Shown piece after piece: positions 1 through 5,193 of a DNA stretch of 7,156 nt. The stretch is from Megamonas sp. UBA1792 (GTDB taxonomy: Bacteria; Bacillota_C; Negativicutes; Selenomonadales; Selenomonadaceae), in the NCBI GenBank assembly GCA_002315155.1, contig DCFY01000101.1, positions 1-7,156 on the forward strand, written 5' to 3'. The notes under the pieces were generated by a model. That model did not search any database, had not been told where the DNA came from, and saw nothing but the letters and a program-made list of their open reading frames with translations. A program made the position numbers and the translations under genes. Position 1 is the first letter of the stretch. Every line of letters starts with the position of its first letter.

Positions 1-135
1 ATGTCCATAAGCATTTGCCTTGATGACGGCGCAGAACTTTGCCACTCCATGTCTTTTTTTTCTGATCTCCCTGATATTGTGTCTTATCGCCGCTAAATCA
101 ATTTCTGCCCATACTGCACGTTTCGGCATTTTCAT
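1..135 (-). CDS. alr: Alanine racemase, N-terminal 45 residues (partial, runs off left edge)
   Basis: Alanine racemase is a PLP enzyme that interconverts L- and D-alanine in the cytoplasm and supplies D-Ala for peptidoglycan. Reading leftwards from the ATG at 135, the frame stays open to base 1. It opens with the family start [16 protein letters not shown] (residues 6-21), followed by [12 protein letters not shown] (residues 34-45). The lysine in [10 protein letters not shown] falls exactly at residue 39, the number of the PLP-binding lysine in the Geobacillus enzyme. A second in-frame ATG lies at 129. The GGGAG at 140-144 sits 4 nt before the first ATG and 10 nt before the second, so residue 3 may be the true start. 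An 8-A run in the coding strand (near 54-61) reads in frame when counted carefully. The gene is divergent from the NusG-II/Gx pair, and nothing ties it to electron transfer. Identity is firm; the rest of the gene is outside the window. Confidence 0.93.
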   Translation of the reverse strand, partial: MKMPKRAVWAEIDLAAIRHNIREIRKKRHGVAKFCAVIKANAYGH

Positions 136-163
136 TCCACTCCCTAAAAAATATCGCAAAATA

Positions 164-193
164 AGATTCAGCCGACGGTTCCCTGCTGAATCT
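164..193 (-). other. Stem-loop in the alr leader
   Basis: The nine bases AGATTCAGC (164-172) are perfectly complementary to GCTGAATCT (185-193), enclosing a 12-nt loop. In the alr direction the stem is followed by TATTTTGCG, a weak T-rich stretch, and then by the alr ribosome binding site about 19 nt further on. It lies between the best alr promoter candidate and the gene, so it would be transcribed as 5' leader. It could be a weak attenuator, an mRNA stability element or a DNA operator. No known riboswitch or T-box signature is seen. The structure is certain as a repeat; its function is unknown. Confidence 0.55.
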
Positions 194-226
194 CAGTTGT
201 GTTTTGATTAAGATTTTCACCTATTT

Positions 227-255
227 ATTTTACATCGTTACGCTTAAAATGAAAA
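227..255 (-). promoter_or_regulatory. Candidate sigma-A promoter for alr
   Basis: On the minus strand, TTTTCA (250-255) as a -35 is followed by a 17-nt spacer and TAAAAT (227-232) as a -10. The -35 matches 4 of 6 consensus positions and the -10 matches 5 of 6. It would start transcription near 220, giving a leader of about 85 nt that includes the stem-loop at 164-193. The region is AT-rich and other weak matches exist, for example TTGTAG/TAATAA further upstream, so the choice is tentative. Confidence 0.35.
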
Positions 256-308
256 GATTTTTATTACAATAAAAGATTAATTCTACAATACTTACACTGG
301 ATCTTATA

Positions 309-338
309 TTGCCCGCACATCTGTAAATAGCGTATAAT
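309..338 (+). promoter_or_regulatory. Sigma-A-type promoter for the NusG-II/Gx operon
   Basis: TTGCCC (309-314) as -35, an 18-nt spacer, and a perfect TATAAT (333-338) as -10. Transcription would start near 345, leaving a leader of about 27 nt with AAGGAG (356-361) placed 10 nt before the ATG at 372. The upstream sequence is AT-rich and includes two direct copies of TACAATA (265-271 and 284-290). This is the strongest promoter-like sequence visible in the window. Confidence 0.7.
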
Positions 339-371
339 AAACGTAAACACTAAAAAAGGAGCCTCTCAGCT

Positions 372-761
372 ATGTTCAAAAAATGGGATATTATTCTCAT
401 CGCTCTGCTTATCTGCCTTTCCTTTCTCCCCGAGCTGTTTATCGGCAGCAAGCAAACCGAACAATATAGCACAACGTATGCAGAGATTACACTGGATGGC
501 AGGCTTTATAAAACCGTGCCACTTTCTGCTCACCACGGAACAACAAGATTTACCATCAATACCACACAAGGCAGCAACGTTGTTGAGATCAAAGATGCTG
601 CAATTGGTATTATTGATGCGGATTGCCCGGATCAGATCTGCATCAATATGGGATTTATTGCAAAACCTGGTCAAACGGTCGTCTGCCTGCCACATAAGCT
701 TATGATTGAAGTCAAAACGGACAAAAACAGCAACAATGATGACATTATTCCAGCATTTTGA
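372..761 (+). CDS. Membrane-anchored NusG domain II protein (EetA-like)
   Basis: A 129-residue protein with one N-terminal membrane segment (about residues 6-24, after MFKKW) and a small extracytoplasmic domain. Residues 82-114 carry the NusG domain II pattern: an acidic ADCPDQIC block (83-90), MGFIAKPGQ (93-101), then VVCLPHKL (103-110), with cysteines at 85, 90 and 105. Despite the family name there is no NGN or KOW transcription-factor architecture. The family is common next to Gx-transporter genes, and I recall the Listeria extracellular electron transfer protein EetA belonging to it. The three cysteines suggest a redox or metal role outside the membrane, which is inference. It has its own promoter and a good AAGGAG site. 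The next gene's ribosome binding site begins right after its stop codon, so the two are surely co-transcribed. Confidence 0.85.
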   Translation: MFKKWDIILIALLICLSFLPELFIGSKQTEQYSTTYAEITLDGRLYKTVPLSAHHGTTRFTINTTQGSNVVEIKDAAIGIIDADCPDQICINMGFIAKPGQTVVCLPHKLMIEVKTDKNSNNDDIIPAF

Positions 762-768
762 AGAGGAG
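762..768 (+). promoter_or_regulatory. Ribosome binding site that fixes the Gx start
   Basis: AGAGGAG at 762-768 lies 10 nt before the ATG at 779. A TTG at 758 in the same frame would add seven residues, but it lies upstream of this site and overlaps the preceding stop codon, so the ATG at 779 is preferred. Confidence 0.75.
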
Positions 769-778
769 CATCTCACTT

Positions 779-1312
779 ATGAATAAAACCTTTCACACCG
801 TCTTTCTCGGACTGCTTGTCGCGCAGTCACTTGCTCTCTTTGTCATTGAAGGCATGCTCCCGGTCCCTTTCATCGCACCCGGTGCCAAGCTCGGTCTTGC
901 CAATCTCATTACCGTCATCGCACTCTACACAATGCCGCACTGGCGCGATGCATTGCTCGTTCTTTTTATACGAATTATGCTCGCAACTATGTTCGGCGGT
1001 GGCCCGACAATCTTTATCTACAGTCTTGCTGGCGGCCTGCTAAGCTTTATAGCTATGCTTGCCGTCAAGAAACTAGGGCAGGACAAGTTCAGTATTATCG
1101 GTGTAAGTGCAGTCGGAGCTTTCTTCCATAATGTCGGACAGCTCACTGTTGCAGTCACGGTTATCCAAAGTCCACTCCTCTGGCTTTATTTGCCTGTTCT
1201 TGCTCTTGTTGGCATCGCCACTGGTATCGCTATTGGCTTTGTTGCGAACCTTACCGTTCCTCACATAAAAAAATTACCAGGTTTTTCAAACTGGATGACT
1301 GATACGGTCTGA
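779..1312 (+). CDS. Gx transporter family membrane protein (EetB-like; old name heptaprenyl diphosphate synthase component I)
   Basis: A 177-residue, very hydrophobic protein with about five or six membrane segments. It carries the family blocks PGAKLGLANL (residues 34-43), an arginine in a helix at 65, FGGGPT (73-78), the YSLAGGLLS block (81-89) and FFHNVGQL (115-122). The family (Pfam Hpre_diP_synt_I) is often annotated as a subunit of heptaprenyl diphosphate synthase, but it has no prenyltransferase motifs. It resembles small-molecule or ECF S-type transporters, and I recall EetB of the Listeria flavin-based electron export locus belonging to it. A role in quinone or flavin handling at the membrane is plausible but unproven. 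It starts 17 nt after the NusG-II stop codon and ends 123 nt before the convergent apbE stop. No intrinsic terminator reading rightwards is seen after it. Confidence 0.85.
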   Translation: MNKTFHTVFLGLLVAQSLALFVIEGMLPVPFIAPGAKLGLANLITVIALYTMPHWRDALLVLFIRIMLATMFGGGPTIFIYSLAGGLLSFIAMLAVKKLGQDKFSIIGVSAVGAFFHNVGQLTVAVTVIQSPLLWLYLPVLALVGIATGIAIGFVANLTVPHIKKLPGFSNWMTDTV

Positions 1313-1420
1313 TATTTTGTGACTTTTTTGCCTTTGTTCTTCATTTATTTACCCAGTTCTATTTATTGTATACTGTTCCATTTACATCATTCTAGTTTTA
1401 TAACATTATCCCTTGCGAAT

Positions 1421-1447
1421 AGAAAAGCTCCCTTTTTAATGGGAGCT
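1421..1447 (-). terminator. Intrinsic terminator of the rnf-apbE operon, overlapping the apbE stop codon
   Basis: On the minus strand, AGCTCCC (plus 1441-1447) pairs perfectly with GGGAGCT (1426-1432) around an 8-nt loop, followed by TTTTCTATT. The apbE stop codon (1436-1438) lies inside the loop, so the last apbE codons form the left arm. Read on the plus strand the T-run is inside the loop and the flank is A-rich, so it should end only leftward transcription. Confidence 0.75.
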
Positions 1448-2497
1448 AAATCTGAAATCCTCATGCAAATCCAGTATGCGCTTTGAGAAATCCTTTGTCG
1501 TATAAATTTGTCCATCCTTCGTCGTAATCGCACAACCCATTTCATCTGGCAGAGTTGCAATAAACGCAATTCCTTTTTCCGGACCAAGAATAAATACCGT
1601 TGTCGACAAAAGATCAGACAGCATTCCACAATCCGTGACATCACCGCCAATGACGATTGTATCACTCATTGCACCGCTATCAGCCGGATAACCTGTCTTC
1701 GGATCAAAAATATGATGATAGCGTTTGCCATTTTCTTCAAAAAAACGCTCGTAGTCACCAGATGTCGAAAGGGCCTCTTCCTCAAGATGAATGACACCAA
1801 GATACGTATTCCTGTCATCCTTGCGTGGGTGCTTAATACCAACAGTCCACGGTTTACCGTCTTTGTTTTTGCCAATAGCATACATCGTGCTTGCACCAAG
1901 ATTGATAAGACCATTTTCTATCTTGTATTTCTTATAAATCTTGCGTACCTCATCTGCAGCAAATCCCTTGGCAATACCACCAAGGTCAATTTCCATACCT
2001 TTTTCCATGAGCATTGCACTCTTGTCTGCTTCCCGCAAAAGCAATTTATGATAGTCAACCAGTTGCAGCTTTTTCTTAATTTCATCATCTGTCGGGATGC
2101 GTTGTGCATCCGTTCCGATACCCCAAAGATTTATAATGGGCCCCATTGTAACATCCCATGCACCATCGCTTAGCTCCGCATACTGCTGCGATACCACAAG
2201 CATGTAATAAACCTCATCATGCAATGGCACAAAATTTTCCCCTGCTGCCTCACGCAGTTTTGCAACATCACTTGTCTCTATGTTTGGGCTTGCCATTTCT
2301 TCCAGCTCTCTCAAACGATCAAAGCTTTCCTCCACCGCGGCCTTCGCCTGCGGCCCTGTCGCACTCAGGGTAACAACTGTATCCATGACAATATGACTTT
2401 TTTCATAGCTCACACTTTGCTGACCACAGCCACCCATAAAAAACATAGATACAATAACCATACACAAACCGTAGAATTGTTCTTTTCGCATCATCAT
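1436..2497 (-). CDS. apbE: ApbE-type FAD:protein FMN transferase, lipoprotein
   Basis: A 353-residue flavin transferase that uses FAD and Mg2+ to attach FMN through a phosphoester bond to threonines of extracytoplasmic proteins such as RnfG and RnfD. The N-terminus is a lipoprotein signal: charged start, hydrophobic run (8-21), then lipobox MGGC with Cys24 as the lipidated residue, which places the enzyme outside the cytoplasmic membrane. Family motifs follow in order: DVTMGPIINLWGIG (115-128), DLGGIAKGFAAD (171-182), NLGAS (199-203), STSGDYER (244-251), HHIFDPKTGYPA (261-272) and a C-terminal SDLLSTT (294-300), where Asp295 and Thr299 match the metal-binding Asp/Thr pair. Length is normal for the family. 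The gene starts with three consecutive ATGs and lacks a convincing Shine-Dalgarno; the nearest AGGA (2523-2526) is 25 nt away. It follows rnfB after a strong hairpin, which suggests lower expression than the rnf genes. Confidence 0.95.
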   Translation of the reverse strand: MMMRKEQFYGLCMVIVSMFFMGGCGQQSVSYEKSHIVMDTVVTLSATGPQAKAAVEESFDRLRELEEMASPNIETSDVAKLREAAGENFVPLHDEVYYMLVVSQQYAELSDGAWDVTMGPIINLWGIGTDAQRIPTDDEIKKKLQLVDYHKLLLREADKSAMLMEKGMEIDLGGIAKGFAADEVRKIYKKYKIENGLINLGASTMYAIGKNKDGKPWTVGIKHPRKDDRNTYLGVIHLEEEALSTSGDYERFFEENGKRYHHIFDPKTGYPADSGAMSDTIVIGGDVTDCGMLSDLLSTTVFILGPEKGIAFIATLPDEMGCAITTKDGQIYTTKDFSKRILDLHEDFRFSSH

Positions 2498-2531
2498 TCT
2501 ATTCCATTCAATAATTGTTTTTTCCTACCAT

Positions 2532-2567
2532 AAATATGGGATACTGCCGTAGCAGCATCCCATATTT
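2532..2567 (-). promoter_or_regulatory. Strong rnfB-apbE intergenic hairpin with UACG tetraloop
   Basis: Directly after the rnfB stop, 2557-2567 and 2532-2542 form an 11-bp perfect stem. It continues through one G-U wobble (the complements of 2556 and 2543) and 4 more pairs to the loop complementary to 2548-2551. In the rnf-sense RNA this is a 16-bp stem closed by C(UACG)G, a stable UNCG tetraloop. In the antisense RNA the wobble becomes an A-C mismatch, so the structure favours the rnf strand. The following sequence is not a proper U-tract, so it is more likely a 3' stabiliser, processing site or partial terminator than a full terminator. Confidence 0.8.
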
Positions 2568-3404
2568 TTATGCAGTTTTTTCTATTTTTGTTTCTTGCTT
2601 GCTAAACGACTCAATGGCTTTTGTCGGACATTTTGCCAGACACGTTGCTTCCTCGCACTGCTCACGACAAATCTTCGTATCCACAACAGCAAGATTGTTT
2701 TCGATTTTTATTGCACTATGTGTACAATTACGCATACAGAGGCCACAGCCAATACAGGCACTCGTACAGACTTTGCGAGCAATTATACCTTTATCATGCG
2801 AGTTGCAGCTTACAATGGCTTTTGCTTCTGGTGATACAAGCTCAATGATGTGCTGTGGACACGTTTCTTCACATTTGCCGCAGCCCGTGCAGAGGTCCCT
2901 ATCGACAATCGGCAGTCCATCGTCTCCCATGCTGAGTGCACCAAAAGGACATACACTTACACAGTTGCCAAAACCGATGCAGCCAAACTTGCAGCCCTTC
3001 GGCCCGCCTTGAATAAGTTTTGCCGCAGAACAATCATGGATACCCTTATAGATATAATCTGCATGTGCAGCTGTTTTTGTGCCGCGGCACTTGAGATGTG
3101 CAATACGTTCTTCGGTCGCTTCTGCCTTTTTACCCGTGAGCTCAGCAACCTTTGCTGCTACAGCAGCCTTACCCGGTACGCAGAGATTTGGTGGAACGTC
3201 TTCTTTTTCAACGACAGCTTCTGCGTATTTTGCACAGCCTGCATAGCCACAGGCACCACACTGTCCTTTAGGCAAAACTTCATCGACCTCATGAATCAGA
3301 GGATTTTCTTCCATTGCAAACTTTTTATTGGCAAATGCAAGGACAAAGCCAAAAACTGTCCCGACACCCAGCATGACTACAAGAATCATTATTGCCGTAT
3401 TCAT
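2568..3404 (-). CDS. rnfB: RnfB, ferredoxin-accepting iron-sulfur subunit of the Rnf complex
   Basis: RnfB is the cytoplasm-facing subunit thought to take electrons from reduced ferredoxin and pass them into the membrane core. This copy has 278 residues, longer than proteobacterial RnfB (about 190) and in line with clostridial types. It has an N-terminal membrane helix (5-25) and then an Fe-S domain with Cys49, 52, 57 and 75. Ferredoxin-like blocks follow: Cys138/142/148/152 (ending CPFGA), Cys172/175/178/182 (CTGCGKCEETCP), Cys217/220/223/227 (CIGCGLCMRNC), and a last, unusually spaced set Cys246/250/255/259 (ending CPTKAI). Extra cysteines at 106, 125, 200 and 213 could also take part. Up to five or more [4Fe-4S] clusters are possible; the exact count cannot be read from sequence. 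GGAAGG (3416-3421) precedes the ATG. The gene lies 28 nt after rnfA and its stop abuts the hairpin at 2532-2567. Confidence 0.96.
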   Translation of the reverse strand: MNTAIMILVVMLGVGTVFGFVLAFANKKFAMEENPLIHEVDEVLPKGQCGACGYAGCAKYAEAVVEKEDVPPNLCVPGKAAVAAKVAELTGKKAEATEERIAHLKCRGTKTAAHADYIYKGIHDCSAAKLIQGGPKGCKFGCIGFGNCVSVCPFGALSMGDDGLPIVDRDLCTGCGKCEETCPQHIIELVSPEAKAIVSCNSHDKGIIARKVCTSACIGCGLCMRNCTHSAIKIENNLAVVDTKICREQCEEATCLAKCPTKAIESFSKQETKIEKTA

Positions 3405-3432
3405 ATCTATTCATCCCTTCCGTAATTTCAAA

Positions 3433-4008
3433 TTAGAGCATGCCAGAAAATCCGAGAAATGCTAAGGACAGCATCCCCGCAAGTATAAATGCAATGCCCA
3501 TTCCCTGCAAAGCCTTTGGCACATCTGCATAGGCGAGTTTTTCGCGCAGACTTGCCATAAGAACGATAGCTACGGCAAAACCAATACCAGAACCGATCGC
3601 AAAGACAATGCTCTTGAGGAAAGAATAACTGGATTCGACACTGAGCAGCGGTACAGCAAGAACAATACAGTTCGTCGCAATAAGTACGAGATAAATTCCC
3701 CACATATTATAGAGCGCTGGTGCCTGCTTTTTAATGATAAGTTCAAGCAGCTGAACGAAGCTCGCAATGAGCACAACAAAAACAATCGTTGAGAGAAATG
3801 TGAGATTGAACGGTACAAGAATAAAATTATACATGAGCCATGCCAGAATTGAGCTGAGCGTCATGACCGCTGTTACCGCCATCCCCATACCAACTGAAGC
3901 ATCAAAGCTCTTCGACACCCCAAAAAATATACAGAGTCCAAGAAATTTTGTCAATACAAAGTTGTTCACAACAACTGCACCGATAAATAGTGTAAGATAA
4001 TCACCCAT
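3433..4008 (-). CDS. rnfA: RnfA, membrane core subunit of the Rnf complex
   Basis: RnfA and RnfE form an inverted, pseudo-symmetric membrane pair holding an iron-sulfur centre halfway through the bilayer and helping form the ion path. The 191-residue protein has about six membrane helices. Family signatures are present: NNFVLTKFLGLC (15-26), SFVQLLELIIKK (83-94), APALYNMWGIYL (96-107) and ATNC (111-114). Cys26 and Cys114 match the two cysteines that coordinate the intramembrane cluster in the Rnf and Nqr relatives. The start ATG overlaps the rnfE stop by one base (TAATG), with AGGAAGGTGA shortly upstream, so translation is probably coupled to rnfE. Length and sequence are fully typical. Confidence 0.96.
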   Translation of the reverse strand: MGDYLTLFIGAVVVNNFVLTKFLGLCIFFGVSKSFDASVGMGMAVTAVMTLSSILAWLMYNFILVPFNLTFLSTIVFVVLIASFVQLLELIIKKQAPALYNMWGIYLVLIATNCIVLAVPLLSVESSYSFLKSIVFAIGSGIGFAVAIVLMASLREKLAYADVPKALQGMGIAFILAGMLSLAFLGFSGML

Positions 4009-4631
4009 TATGCTTCACCTTCCTTTAAGCGCTTCGCTTCTCTGCGCGCATTATAGCTCTTGATACCGGCAATCATATAGCCAATAAGAATAAACGCTCC
4101 TGGCGGCAGAATCATAATGAGCGCCGGATTGTAAGACGCCCCAAATACAGAATATCCTAAAATCGTACCATTACCCAAAAGCTCACGAATAATGGAAATA
4201 GAAAGCATGGCAAGTGTAAAACCGCACCCCATACCAAAGCCATCACAGAAGGAGCGAACCACACCATTTTTCGATGCAAATACCTCTGCCCGCGCAAGGA
4301 TAATTGCAAACACGACGACAAGTGCAAGGTAAATGCCCAAAGCCTTATAAAGGTCTGGGAAATATGCCTGCATGACGAGCTGTGCTACCGTTACAATGGT
4401 CGCGATTGATGTAATATAGACCGGAACACGGACCTTCTGATTGATCCATCGGCGCGTAATTGATACGACGACATTGTTCGTCGTAATAACAAAGAGTACC
4501 GTAAGGCCCATCGTCAAACCATTTAAAACCGTTGTCGTAACAGCAAGTGCCGGGCACAAGCTCAATGCCAGAATAAAAATCGGATTTTCATCCAATAGAC
4601 CTTTACTGAAAATTTTCCATAAATCTTTCAT
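4008..4631 (-). CDS. rnfE: RnfE, membrane core subunit of the Rnf complex
   Basis: RnfE is the partner of RnfA in the membrane core. From the ATG at 4631 the protein has 207 residues and about six membrane helices. It starts MKDLWKIFSKGLLDENPIF and has LCPALAVT (25-32), LYKALGIYLAL (94-104), ARAEVFASKN (113-122) and GFGMGCGFTLAM (131-142). The first cluster cysteine, Cys26, is present. At 108-109, where many family members have Asn-Cys, this protein has Phe-Ala, and it has additional cysteines at 129 and 136. The frame is open upstream for 16 more codons, to an ATG at 4679, but that would lie inside rnfG. A strong GGGAGG sits 7 nt before the ATG at 4631, and family members start at MK-LWK, so the shorter form is chosen. 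There is one base between it and the rnfG stop. Confidence 0.94.
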   Translation of the reverse strand: MKDLWKIFSKGLLDENPIFILALSLCPALAVTTTVLNGLTMGLTVLFVITTNNVVVSITRRWINQKVRVPVYITSIATIVTVAQLVMQAYFPDLYKALGIYLALVVVFAIILARAEVFASKNGVVRSFCDGFGMGCGFTLAMLSISIIRELLGNGTILGYSVFGASYNPALIMILPPGAFILIGYMIAGIKSYNARREAKRLKEGEA

Positions 4632-4632
4632 T

Positions 4633-5193
4633 TTATTTCCCTCCCGTAAACTGCACGACTTCTTCGACTGCTTGTTCAACAGCCTTGGTTACAGCTTTGG
4701 ATGAAATTGTTGCACCAGTCATTGCCTGCACATTTTCTTTATTTGATGGGTCCTTAACAACTTTGAGCTTATCCGCCGATTTTCCCTTGAGCTGATTACG
4801 GAAAGGCTCCTTAGCCGCATTATCACCAAGACCTGGTGTTTCATTACTCGTAAGAATTGTATAGTCGATAACTTTGCCATCGACACCGACCGCTACAAGC
4901 ATGGTAATTGGACCCCCATAACCTTTACTTTCACCTGGAACTACATAAGCAACAACCTTACCACTTTTTTCCGCGGCAAACCATTTATTCTTGCCTTGAA
5001 CCTCCTTAAAGGAATCTGCATCCTTTACAAGATCCTTCATAGACTGCTGTTTCATCATCTCCGCTTTTTGTGCCGCAACCGGCGCCGTTACATAGTAGAC
5101 ACTGCCGATAACACAGCCAGAGATAAGACAAGCCATAATGAGATTCACTGCTACTTTAAAAATAGGCTGCTCTTTCTTTTCTTCATTTGCCAT
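4633..5193 (-). CDS. rnfG: RnfG, covalently flavinylated periplasmic-side subunit of the Rnf complex
   Basis: RnfG carries a covalently attached FMN on the outer face of the membrane and relays electrons between the membrane core and RnfD. The 186-residue protein has one N-terminal membrane helix (about 12-35) and an FMN-binding domain. Visible motifs are KGYGGPI (90-96), ILTSNETPGLGDN (113-125) and MTGATISSKAV (158-168). Thr162, the last residue of TGAT, is the expected ApbE target. The consensus is Dxx(S/T)GAT, but here position 156 is Gln instead of Asp. The start overlaps the end of rnfD by 11 nt, and AGGAGGG (5201-5207) lies 7 nt before the ATG, the best ribosome binding site in the operon. 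Length is typical of Firmicutes RnfG. Confidence 0.96.
   Translation of the reverse strand: MANEEKKEQPIFKVAVNLIMACLISGCVIGSVYYVTAPVAAQKAEMMKQQSMKDLVKDADSFKEVQGKNKWFAAEKSGKVVAYVVPGESKGYGGPITMLVAVGVDGKVIDYTILTSNETPGLGDNAAKEPFRNQLKGKSADKLKVVKDPSNKENVQAMTGATISSKAVTKAVEQAVEEVVQFTGGK
4640..4645 (-). promoter_or_regulatory. Ribosome binding site that fixes the rnfE start
   Basis: GGGAGG on the minus strand (plus 4640-4645) is 7 nt upstream of the ATG at 4631 and lies within the last codons of rnfG. It selects this ATG over the upstream in-frame ATG at 4679. Confidence 0.8.

Noticed and set aside
50..65. Apparent frameshift in alr at an A-run
   Set aside because: A first reading gave a broken frame, but counting eight A's on the coding strand restores a continuous frame into [12 protein letters not shown] with Lys39 in place.
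20..211. Plus-strand open frame of 63 codons at the left edge
   Set aside because: It is antisense to the alr N-terminus, which has clear family motifs and a ribosome binding site; the plus frame shows no recognisable protein features.
758..778. TTG start giving a 7-residue longer Gx protein
   Set aside because: The AGAGGAG ribosome binding site at 762-768 lies within that extension and points to the ATG at 779.
1364..1375. TATACT as a possible -10 between the Gx gene and apbE
   Set aside because: No -35 at a workable distance and no plus-strand gene follows, as apbE and rnfB are on the other strand.
1508..2173. 221-codon plus-strand open frame
   Set aside because: Fully antisense to apbE, whose motifs are unmistakable; the plus-strand product has no domain pattern and no ribosome binding site of note.
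2532..2571. Hairpin read as a full rho-independent terminator of the rnf operon before apbE
   Set aside because: In the rnf direction the stem is followed by ATGG and an A-run rather than a T-tract, so complete termination is unlikely; kept as a probable stabiliser or partial terminator.
2850..3425. 191-codon plus-strand open frame rich in Cys and Phe
   Set aside because: It is the shadow of the Cys-rich RnfB reading frame on the other strand and has no independent support.
4632..4679. 16-codon N-terminal extension of RnfE
   Set aside because: It lies inside rnfG, is not hydrophobic or family-like, and the GGGAGG site at 4640-4645 selects the ATG at 4631.
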